Shown: in pieces, positions 1 through 5,620 of the stretch
How the letters are laid out: every line of letters begins with the position of its first letter
Numbering within the stretch: the first letter of the stretch is position 1
Assembly (NCBI GenBank): GCA_029824495.1
Contig: JALGXY010000458.1
Span: forward strand, 1-6,306
Length of the DNA: 6,306 bases
From: Fimbriimonadia bacterium
GTDB lineage: Bacteria; Armatimonadota; Fimbriimonadia; Fimbriimonadales; Fimbriimonadaceae
Direction of reading: 5' to 3'
Position numbers and translations under genes: made by a program
Notes under the pieces: model-generated
Database searches by the model: none
What the model saw: only the letters and a program-made list of their open reading frames with translations
What the model was told of the DNA's origin: nothing

Positions 1-804
1 CTTGGCCGCGGCATCTTCGCCGCGACTGTTCCCCACCCAGCCGATCAGCGCGATGCGCAGGCCATTGGCGCCAATGCTCATCGGTATCGCGATCGCCGCG
101 AGCAGCCCGCTCGCCCAAATCTTAAGCTTCGAAGTCAGCAGCAGAAAGGCGACAATCGCCGTAACAGCAATCGTAGTCTTCAGGCCACTGCAGGCCTCGA
201 CGACTTCGAGTGTGTAGTGATCCAAGTGGATCATCGTTGGCGCAAGCTTCATTGCGCCGGTATCGAGCATCTTCAAGATGTCGACAGCAAGATCGGCCGA
301 GATCAACTGCAGCTTGAACGTAATCGGGTCGATGAACCGATCGATCATCGGCAGGCCGAGAGTCAGGAAAAGCACTGGCGCTGCAAGCGCCTTCAGCCAT
401 TTCCAGCCGGCGACATACAGGATCGATGAGAGCAGTGCCGCAATCAATCCGGCAGACATCAGAAGCGGCATCTCAGTGCGCGAAGTCACCCAGGCCAGAT
501 AGAAGATAGGCACAAGCAGTGCCAGCCCGAGCCAATGCCCCTGCACCGGCAGCTCCTTAATCTTCGGCCATCGTTTGTAGATGATCCAAGCGGCAGCCGG
601 AGCGATAAGCAGGCCATGTCCGTAATACGATTCGAAGTCGAGCCAATAGCCAGGGAGCGACCTGATGAGAGGCCAAAAAGCGAAGACCACACCGGCCAGC
701 GCCATCAGAGCCGCCAAGAACCCTGGCTGTTTCAGAAAATCAAACTTAAGCGACCACTTTGGCCTGGTCAGCTTCGAGTCGACCGGAGCGACGCTTGAGC
801 TCAT
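1..804 (-). CDS. Exosortase, C-terminus cut by the window edge
   Basis: This is a multi-pass inner-membrane cysteine protease/transpeptidase-like enzyme that cleaves C-terminal sorting tags (PEP-CTERM type) on exported proteins. The reverse strand is open for all 268 codons from ATG 804 to the window edge. Visible hallmarks are a YGHG-L segment at residues 61-65, the catalytic-Cys motif EACSGL at 204-208 (Cys205, bases 190-192), and the conserved N-G-L-R at 247-250 (Arg250, bases 55-57). At least six hydrophobic segments lie near residues 28-45, 62-77, 91-106, 112-132, 209-224 and 228-256. The family's third conserved residue, a His downstream of the Arg, would be outside the window, as would any C-terminal EpsI-like domain, so the subfamily cannot be assigned. 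ATG 804 overlaps the glycosyltransferase TGA as ATGA and has a strong Shine-Dalgarno at 809-815, so translational coupling is likely. Family assignment is confident; the cognate tag is unknown. Confidence 0.9.
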   Translation of the reverse strand, partial: MSSSVAPVDSKLTRPKWSLKFDFLKQPGFLAALMALAGVVFAFWPLIRSLPGYWLDFESYYGHGLLIAPAAAWIIYKRWPKIKELPVQGHWLGLALLVPIFYLAWVTSRTEMPLLMSAGLIAALLSSILYVAGWKWLKALAAPVLFLTLGLPMIDRFIDPITFKLQLISADLAVDILKMLDTGAMKLAPTMIHLDHYTLEVVEACSGLKTTIAVTAIVAFLLLTSKLKIWASGLLAAIAIPMSIGANGLRIALIGWVGNSRGEDAAAK

Positions 805-2012
805 GCAGCCCTCCCAATCGTGTTGGCAAACTCTTCAGCAATCTTGTCTGAGGAGAATCGCCTCTCGACTGAATCTCGAGCGTTGATGCCCATTCTTGCA
901 AGAACGCTGCGATCTGCAGCTGCCTGAATCAATATCTCCGCCAACTGGTCGCCATCATCATTTTCAAGAGCCCATCCGCACGCCTCTTCCTCAATCGTCA
1001 GAGCGGTCTCTGTACAGCTCGGCATCAGAGCCAAAGCAGGGCGGCCAGCAGCAAGGATCGTGTAGAACTTGCTCGGTACGCAGAGGCCTTCCATACCGGG
1101 TTCTAGAGTGACCAGACAGACGTCCGCTGAACTCAGAAGGTCTTCCAACTCTTCTGCCGGAACAAAGGGTCGCACGTGGAGGTTGTAAAGACCCCGGGCA
1201 GACTTGGCCGCTTCAATCTCCTCTTTCTTCTTTCCGTCGCCCACCATTAAAAAGTGGAACCTGGGGTCCGACTTCAGCCTCTCGGCTGCATCAAATATCG
1301 AATCGAATTTGTGATAGCGGCCAAAGTTTCCGGAATACAGAACCACGAATGAACTCGCGCCAAATTCTCTGCGGATCGAATCGGGTGATGCTGTTGGTCG
1401 AATCGCTTCGGAATCCTCACCCACTGGAATCACCTGGATCGAGTCTGCATCCAAATCATACGAGTCGATCAGTCGGTCTTTCATGCACCGGCCGATCGCA
1501 ATCACCCGGTCGGCATCCTTCAGCCAGGCGGCCTGCATCCATCTCATGATGCGCACCTTTGGGCTATGGGCAGACTGGACACCCATGACGACCGCTCGGT
1601 CCGGCTCGATATCGTAGATCACGTACCAATACGGAATGCCCTTCAGCTTCTTCAATAGCCACGCAGCCAGAGGCAGGGTGGGAGGTGATGTTGAGACAAG
1701 GACGCCGTCCAGACCTCTCATCGCGAGCAGCTTGCGAAAGGCTCTCCATGTGTATCTAAGATCATCCTTGAGCCTCGATTTCAGGTTTTGGCGTGATCCT
1801 GTTGCGGCTGGCAGGCGCGTGATTTCGATGCCGTCCCATTCTTCATGTTCAGCCAGTGGATCAGAGGCGCCGCGATACACCTTTTGGGTCGTCACGGCAT
1901 GGATGCTGTACTCATGGTTATCCGCCAAACGACGAGCCAGGTCGGACAGGACTTTGCCTGTTCCGCCATAGCGGTCAGGATAGAAAAACTCGTTAAGGAG
2001 GGCTAGGCGCAT
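801..2012 (-). CDS. GT4-family (GT-B fold) glycosyltransferase
   Basis: This retaining glycosyltransferase (403 aa) probably adds a sugar from a nucleotide donor to a lipid-linked oligosaccharide on the cytoplasmic membrane face. The N-terminal Rossmann half starts at once (LALLNEFFYPDRYGGTG, 3-19), as in WcaI/WbuB-like enzymes of exopolysaccharide and O-antigen pathways. The C-terminal donor-binding half has YSGNFGRYH (226-234), FLMVGDG (254-260), a V-P-A-E-E-L segment (284-289), and E304-P-G-M-E-G-L-C-V-P-S-K followed by AAGRP (321-325). The second Glu of the classical E-x7-E pair is not obvious; the P-S-K version is known in this subgroup. Length is normal for GT4. No N-terminal signal peptide is seen. 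The gene starts 8 nt after the upstream sugar-transferase stop and has no clear Shine-Dalgarno, so it probably depends on coupling. Its TGA overlaps the exosortase ATG. The sugar specificity cannot be read from sequence. Confidence 0.9.
   Translation of the reverse strand: MRLALLNEFFYPDRYGGTGKVLSDLARRLADNHEYSIHAVTTQKVYRGASDPLAEHEEWDGIEITRLPAATGSRQNLKSRLKDDLRYTWRAFRKLLAMRGLDGVLVSTSPPTLPLAAWLLKKLKGIPYWYVIYDIEPDRAVVMGVQSAHSPKVRIMRWMQAAWLKDADRVIAIGRCMKDRLIDSYDLDADSIQVIPVGEDSEAIRPTASPDSIRREFGASSFVVLYSGNFGRYHKFDSIFDAAERLKSDPRFHFLMVGDGKKKEEIEAAKSARGLYNLHVRPFVPAEELEDLLSSADVCLVTLEPGMEGLCVPSKFYTILAAGRPALALMPSCTETALTIEEEACGWALENDDGDQLAEILIQAAADRSVLARMGINARDSVERRFSSDKIAEEFANTIGRAA
809..815 (-). promoter_or_regulatory. 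Shine-Dalgarno for the exosortase
   Basis: On the minus strand this reads GGGAGGG, four bases before ATG 804 (five from the GGAGG core). It lies inside the last codons of the glycosyltransferase gene and supports 804 as the exosortase start. Confidence 0.75.
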
Positions 2013-2020
2013 TCGTTGCT

Positions 2021-2692
2021 TTAGTAAGCGCCGCGACAGGTGAGCACAGCTTTTGGGGTCTTGGCGATGATCTTAAGATCGGTCATCAGGCTCATCTCCT
2101 TGAGGTACTGATGATCCAAATCCATCCATTCATCGAACGTGAGGTCACTGCGGCCCATGATCTGCCAATAGCACGTCAAGCCAGGCTTGATCGATAATCG
2201 CTGCATCTCATAGTCGCCGTACTTTTTGACTTCACCCACAAGCGGAGGCCGGGGGCCGACCAGGCTCATGTCGCCTTTAAGTACGTTGAAGAGCTGCGGC
2301 AGTTCATCGATTGAAGACTTGCGGATCAGGCGGCCGACAGGCGTGATTCGGGGGTCATCCTTCATCTTGAAGATGGGGCCCTCCTTCTCATTCTTTTCTG
2401 CCAGTGCCTTCTTCCTCTGCTCAGCGTCGACATACATCGACCGCAGCTTATAAAAGCGGAAAACCCTTCCGCATAGACCAACACGCTTGGAGACATAGAG
2501 CAGCGGCCCACGACTTGTCACCTTGACAAGAAGCGCCGCAATGAGCAGCAGCGGGAGAGTCAACAAGATCACAACCGAAGCTCCCACAAAGTCAACAATC
2601 CGCTTCTGTCGTCGATACGAGACAGGTCGCGGGCTGACACTGCGGGGCGCAAGTGCTGCGGTCTGATCCTTGTGGATGACTCCTGTTGCCAT
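2021..2692 (-). CDS. Undecaprenyl-phosphate sugar phosphotransferase (small monotopic phosphoglycosyl transferase)
   Basis: This enzyme transfers a sugar-1-phosphate from a UDP-sugar to undecaprenyl phosphate, the first membrane step of a lipid-linked glycan. The 223 aa form one bacterial sugar-transferase domain (PF02397), with no N-terminal four-helix part as in WcaJ/WbaP, so it is a PglC/EpsL-size enzyme. Visible are a basic R-Q-K-R (28-31) before the hydrophobic re-entrant segment (about 33-57), F-Y-K-L-R-S-M (80-86), K-D-D-P-R-I-T-P-V-G (111-120), the catalytic D129-E130 in SIDELPQL, G-D-M-S-L-V-G-P-R-P (140-149), K-P-G-L-T-C-Y-W-Q (169-177), and a D-x-x-Y-L-K-E-M-S-L segment (193-202). 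The N-terminal 25 residues are poorly conserved. ATG 2692 is supported by TTGGAG at 2699-2704 with a 6-nt spacer. It is the first gene of the minus-strand operon and sits behind a sigma-54-like promoter. The sugar substrate is unknown. Confidence 0.95.
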   Translation of the reverse strand: MATGVIHKDQTAALAPRSVSPRPVSYRRQKRIVDFVGASVVILLTLPLLLIAALLVKVTSRGPLLYVSKRVGLCGRVFRFYKLRSMYVDAEQRKKALAEKNEKEGPIFKMKDDPRITPVGRLIRKSSIDELPQLFNVLKGDMSLVGPRPPLVGEVKKYGDYEMQRLSIKPGLTCYWQIMGRSDLTFDEWMDLDHQYLKEMSLMTDLKIIAKTPKAVLTCRGAY

Positions 2693-2698
2693 TCAATG

Positions 2699-2704
2699 CT
2701 CCAA
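2699..2704 (-). promoter_or_regulatory. Shine-Dalgarno for the sugar transferase
   Basis: On the minus strand this is TTGGAG, six bases before ATG 2692. It falls within the 30-nt leader predicted from the sigma-54-like promoter and fixes the start of the first operon gene. Confidence 0.7.
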
Positions 2705-2732
2705 AAAGCTGTCTTCCGAAAGCATGAATAGA

Positions 2733-2749
2733 TGCAAGATCCATGCCAA
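2733..2749 (-). promoter_or_regulatory. Sigma-54 (RpoN) -24/-12 promoter for the glycan/exosortase operon
   Basis: The minus strand reads TTGGCATG-GATC-TTGCA. Against the known consensus YTGGCACG-N4-TTGCW, 12 of 13 specified bases match; only the C before the last G of the first half is T. The invariant GG (2747-2746) and GC (2735-2734) are separated by exactly 10 nt. Transcription would start near 2722, giving a leader of about 30 nt that contains the Shine-Dalgarno at 2699-2704. The element lies in the 139-bp divergent intergenic region and points at the operon. Promoters of this class need an AAA+ activator bound upstream, so sites would be expected in the rest of this region or inside the divergent UbiA gene. 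The match is seen directly; function is inferred. Confidence 0.72.
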
Positions 2750-2751
2750 CT

Positions 2752-2823
2752 TGAATGTTCATTACTAGGTTCGTGCTGTCAGAAGTACTTGACTTGCGAA
2801 GGCCGTGCACTGACCGTTCATAA
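2752..2823. repeat. Candidate regulator-binding region: direct repeat and short inverted repeat
   Basis: Two 13-nt copies of a TGANNGTTCATWA pattern occur at 2752-2764 (TGAATGTTCATTA) and 2811-2823 (TGACCGTTCATAA), 59 bp apart and identical at 10 of 13 positions. Between them lies GTCA-N8-TGAC at 2778-2793. Relative to the predicted sigma-54 start these sit at about -30 to -42, -89 to -101 and -56 to -71. They could be activator or repressor sites, but motifs this short can arise by chance. Confidence 0.25.
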
Positions 2824-2824
2824 T
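2819..2824 (+). promoter_or_regulatory. Possible -10 element just before the UbiA-family gene
   Basis: CATAAT matches the sigma-70 -10 hexamer at five of six bases and ends seven bases before ATG 2832, so transcription could begin at or next to the start codon (leaderless or nearly so). A TTGACT at 2789-2794 resembles a -35 box, but the 24-nt spacing is too long to pair with it. This is weak evidence. Confidence 0.25.
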
Positions 2825-2831
2825 CGGAGCC

Positions 2832-3731
2832 ATGTCGGCAGGGCTGATCCTGAAACTTATGAGGCCGAAGCAGTGGGCCAAAAACCTGCTGATCTTTGCT
2901 GCCGCCATCTTTACGGCTCGCCTCAACGAGCCGGAAGTTTTGGTCGCCAGCGGTCTCGCATTTGTCGCCTACTGCCTTGTCAGCTCCGGCGTCTATACGA
3001 TTAATGACATCTTTGATGTCGAGCGAGATCGGGCCCATCCAAAGAAAAAGAACCGACCAATCGCCTCTGGAGCAATCTCACCGGGCACTGCCTGGATCCT
3101 GGCCCTGGTCCTCCTCGTTTCAGGCTGTGCGATCAGCTACTCGATCCATCAAGAATTCCTGATTGGCATTGGAGGCTATCTGCTCCTTCAGGTCATCTAC
3201 AACGCAGTCGCCAAGCGAATCCCAGTCCTCGACGTGTTCACAGTAGCGGCTGGATTTGTTCTGCGGGCAGCTATGGGCGCCATCGCGATTCAAAGCGTGA
3301 TTTCTGGCTGGCTGCTCTTCTGTACAGGAGCACTCGCCCTGATGCTCAGCTTTGGAAAGAGGAGAAGCGAGTTCCTTGACGACCAGAACGATTCGGCGGT
3401 CTCCAGGCCTGCTCTGGCTGGCTACACGGCCAATCTGCTCGATATGATGGTGGTCTTTTCGGCAGCGCTGGCCGCCCTCTCATACGGCATCTATGCCATC
3501 GAGAGCACAACAGCCGAGCAGTACCCATCGCTGATGATCACCACACCGTTCGTTCTTTATGGAGTGGCGCGGTACCTTTATCTGGCGTTCGCCAACAACG
3601 ATGGATCTGAACCAGAAAACATCCTTTGGAAAGATCCACATATCGGCATCACGATCATCCTGTTCATTACAGCGGCGCTCTATGCAGTCACCGGAAAGCC
3701 TCTGCCCTACGTCGGGCCTCCGGGTCTCTAA
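2832..3731 (+). CDS. UbiA-family prenyltransferase, decaprenyl-phosphate phosphoribosyltransferase type
   Basis: This is a polytopic membrane enzyme of 299 aa. In the characterised mycobacterial relative (Rv3806c), phosphoribose is moved from PRPP to decaprenyl phosphate, making the precursor of polyprenyl-phosphate arabinose/ribose donors. Seen here are the opening L-M-R-P-K-Q-W-A-K-N (9-18), the first Asp-rich motif N-D-I-F-D-V-E-R-D (58-66) followed by H-P-K-K-K-N-R-P-I-A-S-G (69-80), Y-N-A-V-A-K plus D134 (123-134), and G-K-R-R-S-E (175-180). About eight to nine hydrophobic helices span the rest, and the length is typical. An in-frame TGA at 2811-2813 excludes a much earlier start. GGAG at 2826-2829 is only two bases from the ATG, which is short for a ribosome-binding site. 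The gene diverges from the glycan operon across 139 bp, suggesting a shared pathway. The substrate in this organism is not proven; another polyprenyl or aromatic acceptor is possible. Confidence 0.85.
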   Translation: MSAGLILKLMRPKQWAKNLLIFAAAIFTARLNEPEVLVASGLAFVAYCLVSSGVYTINDIFDVERDRAHPKKKNRPIASGAISPGTAWILALVLLVSGCAISYSIHQEFLIGIGGYLLLQVIYNAVAKRIPVLDVFTVAAGFVLRAAMGAIAIQSVISGWLLFCTGALALMLSFGKRRSEFLDDQNDSAVSRPALAGYTANLLDMMVVFSAALAALSYGIYAIESTTAEQYPSLMITTPFVLYGVARYLYLAFANNDGSEPENILWKDPHIGITIILFITAALYAVTGKPLPYVGPPGL

Positions 3732-3745
3732 CCCGAAGGTTCTGT
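3717..3745 (+). terminator. Weak terminator-like hairpin over the UbiA-gene stop codon
   Basis: CCT-c-CGGGT, loop CTCTA, then ACCCG-a-AGG forms eight pairs with one C-A mismatch, followed by TTCTGT. The UbiA-gene TAA lies at the loop/stem border. The T-tract is poor, so partial termination, attenuation or an RNA-processing hairpin are all possible. It separates the UbiA gene from nrnA. Confidence 0.3.
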
Positions 3746-3761
3746 AGTATCCTGGACGCCA

Positions 3762-4763
3762 GTGGGGATTCCACGCGAACACACGGAAGAGGTCAGGGCG
3801 CAGATTCCCGACTTCCTTAACGAGGTCCAGAGCGCCCACAGGGTTCTCATCAGTACGCACCTCAATCCGGACGGCGACGCCTTGGGCTCGGCGCTCGCCT
3901 GCTCAATGGTTCTCGATCAGCTTGGCGTAGCGAACGAGGTGATCTGCCACCACCTGCCGCCCCGATACCTGCAGTTTCTTCCTCAGTCATCTAGAATCAA
4001 ACTCCATCCAGAGTTCGATGATCACGATTTGGGGCTCATCCTCGATCTCGATTCATTAGAGCGTTTGGGCAATGCCGAGCACTGGTTCGAGCCGATCGAG
4101 CGGCTGGTGGTGATCGATCACCATGTCCCCCACAACAAGCCTGGCGATCTGCGCATTGTTGATGTTGAAGCGCCGGCCACAGCTTCGATCCTTTGCGACC
4201 TCTTCTTTGATATGCCGGGCGTCGAGATTACGCCTGCGATTGCAGACTGCCTTCTCACGGGGCTGCTGACCGACACGGGAAGCTTCCGATTCCCCAACAC
4301 CACTCCACACTGTCTTCATATCGCTGGCCAGCTCCTCGAGTTTGGGGCTGGGCTTGCCAAAATCAGCGAAGAGGTCTATATGACCAAGGCGAAGGCGGCC
4401 GTACTTCTGGCCGGAGAGGCGATCAGCAGAATGCACCTGGCGTGCGACGAAAGGCTGGCCTGGACAGTTCTTCCCCGCTCTCTATTTGAAGAGCTTGACG
4501 CCAATCCTGAAGATACAGAAGGAATCGTCAACGAACTGCTCGCCATCCGAACCGTTGAGGTCGCCGCAATCTTCAGAGAGGGCAGACACGGGTCCTTTAA
4601 AGTCAGCCTTCGGGCTCGTGGTGATATCGATGTCGCTGAAGCCGCCAGACATTTTGGAGGCGGTGGGCACACCAAAGCTGCAGGCCTGAATGTTGAGGGG
4701 CCGCAGGAAGAAGCAGAAGCCAGAGTTGTAGAAGTCTTAAAGAAATGCTTGGCGTGCTCCTGA
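3762..4763 (+). CDS. nrnA: DHH/DHHA1 phosphoesterase, NrnA-type nanoRNase / pAp phosphatase
   Basis: This is a cytoplasmic metal-dependent phosphoesterase of 333 aa. NrnA-family members degrade 2-5 nt RNA fragments or cyclic-dinucleotide products such as pGpG, and some dephosphorylate pAp. The DHH half carries H-L-N-P-D-G-D-A-L-G-S (33-43), the metal-ligand segment L-D-L-D-S (94-98), V-I-D-H-H (117-121) and T-D-T-G-S-F-R-F (170-177). The C-terminal DHHA1 half has the substrate-binding G-G-G-G-H-T-K-A-A-G (299-308). All expected motifs are intact and the length is normal. The start is GTG 3762; no closer canonical start precedes the first motif, and the UbiA-gene stop lies in the same frame 30 nt upstream. 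The Shine-Dalgarno is weak. The 3' end overlaps truB by 19 nt, an arrangement common in many phyla, which supports the NrnA assignment. RNA versus pAp preference cannot be settled from sequence. Confidence 0.92.
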   Translation: MGIPREHTEEVRAQIPDFLNEVQSAHRVLISTHLNPDGDALGSALACSMVLDQLGVANEVICHHLPPRYLQFLPQSSRIKLHPEFDDHDLGLILDLDSLERLGNAEHWFEPIERLVVIDHHVPHNKPGDLRIVDVEAPATASILCDLFFDMPGVEITPAIADCLLTGLLTDTGSFRFPNTTPHCLHIAGQLLEFGAGLAKISEEVYMTKAKAAVLLAGEAISRMHLACDERLAWTVLPRSLFEELDANPEDTEGIVNELLAIRTVEVAAIFREGRHGSFKVSLRARGDIDVAEAARHFGGGGHTKAAGLNVEGPQEEAEARVVEVLKKCLACS

Positions 4764-5620
4764 TCAACAAGCCGAAAGGCATCACCAGCCATGACGTGGT
4801 CCAGAGGATTCGCCGCAGGTTCAATCTTCGTCGCGTCGGGCACTCAGGCACGCTCGATCCAATGGCGGAAGGGCTGCTGGTCTTGGCAGTCGGTCCGGCA
4901 ACCCGATTTCTTCAATATCTCCCTCTAGAACCGAAAAGGTACGAAGCCGTCGTGAAATTCGGTGAGGCGACAAACACCTTCGATGCCGAGGGTGAAGTCA
5001 CAGATTCAGGCCAGGTGCCGGATGATCTCGACGATCAGATCGCGGCACACCTGCCAACCTTGACCGGCGAGATTCAGCAGCTTCCGCCGATGTTCAGCGC
5101 AGTCAAAAAAGATGGCCGAGCCCTTTATGAATATGCGCGGCGAGGCGAAGAGGTTGAACGACGCCTCCGCACAGTCTTCATCAGTGATTACAGTCAGACA
5201 GGCAGTCCGAGCGAGGCTGAGCGATCATTCACGGTTGAGTGTTCTGGCGGAACCTACATTCGGACTCTCGCTCACGATCTCGGACAGATGGTCGGCTGCG
5301 GCGCCCACCTGACAGGCCTTGTCCGGACCCAGGTCGGCAAATTCCACTTGAAGGATGCGTTTGAACTCGAAAGTGTCGAGCCATCAGACCTCCTGCCCTT
5401 AAGTGAATCGCTTCCCCCTATGCCGCTCGTAGAACTAAATGAGCACCAGACAAAGCTGGTGCGCGATGGCCGTTGGATCCAGGTGACCTATGACGTTGGG
5501 GAACGTCAAGCAGGGTTGCTGAATTCCGATGGAATGGTGATCAGCGTTGCACGCGTCGAAGGCAGAGAACTCCACCCAGAATGCGTCCTTCCTGAGTCGG
5601 CTCCCACTGGTTCAAGTTAG
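4745..5620 (+). CDS. truB: tRNA pseudouridine(55) synthase TruB
   Basis: TruB isomerises uridine 55 in the T-arm of almost all tRNAs, in the cytoplasm, and also acts as a tRNA-folding chaperone. The protein has 291 aa. The N-terminal L-L-I-N-K-P-K-G-I-T-S (5-15) is followed by the catalytic motif V-G-H-S-G-T-L-D-P-M-A-E-G-L-L (31-45), with nucleophile Asp38; many homologues have Thr where Ser34 stands. Further hallmarks are K-R-Y-E-A-V-V-K-F-G (64-73), Q-Q-L-P-P-M-F-S-A-V-K (111-121), and G-G-T-Y-I-R-T-L-A-H-D-L-G (168-180), which includes the conserved Tyr-Ile-Arg. A short PUA-like or TruB C-terminal domain covers about 228-280. ATG 4745 overlaps nrnA by 19 nt and has no strong Shine-Dalgarno, so it is probably coupled to nrnA translation. 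Its own 3' end overlaps the DUF2752 gene by 74 nt if the TTG start of that gene is right. Confidence 0.96.
   Translation: MLGVLLINKPKGITSHDVVQRIRRRFNLRRVGHSGTLDPMAEGLLVLAVGPATRFLQYLPLEPKRYEAVVKFGEATNTFDAEGEVTDSGQVPDDLDDQIAAHLPTLTGEIQQLPPMFSAVKKDGRALYEYARRGEEVERRLRTVFISDYSQTGSPSEAERSFTVECSGGTYIRTLAHDLGQMVGCGAHLTGLVRTQVGKFHLKDAFELESVEPSDLLPLSESLPPMPLVELNEHQTKLVRDGRWIQVTYDVGERQAGLLNSDGMVISVARVEGRELHPECVLPESAPTGSS
5536..5540 (+). promoter_or_regulatory. Shine-Dalgarno supporting the TTG start of the DUF2752 gene
   Basis: GGTGA lies six bases before TTG 5547, inside truB, and complements the 3' end of 16S rRNA. The stronger AAAGGAG at 5636-5642 has no canonical in-frame start at a suitable distance; only ATT 5643 touches it. 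The upstream pair is therefore preferred. Confidence 0.4.

Noticed and set aside
63..76. Perfect 14-bp palindrome CATTGGCGCCAATG
   Set aside because: It encodes conserved I-G-A-N of the exosortase; one palindrome of this size is unsurprising in a window this long.
89..96. GCGATCGC octamer (HIP1-like)
   Set aside because: I noticed only this one copy, inside the exosortase gene; HIP1 is meaningful only when highly over-represented.
1636..1971. 111-codon plus-strand frame opposite the glycosyltransferase
   Set aside because: It lies antisense to a clear GT4 gene; its Arg/Ser-rich composition is typical of a shadow frame.
2789..2824. TTGACT and CATAAT as a sigma-70 promoter pair
   Set aside because: The 24-nt spacer is far from the usual 16-18, so the two boxes cannot be taken as a pair.
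2592..3038. 148-codon minus-strand frame spanning the divergent intergenic region
   Set aside because: It overlaps the start of both the sugar transferase and the UbiA gene in other frames and covers the promoter region; the protein resembles nothing known.
3480..3860. 126-codon minus-strand frame across the UbiA/nrnA junction
   Set aside because: It is a shadow of two real genes, with no domain and no supporting ribosome-binding site.
4376..4843. 155-codon open frame on the minus strand opposite nrnA/truB
   Set aside because: It lies antisense to two well-conserved genes, and its product is low-complexity Ser/Ala/Pro-rich with no family motif.
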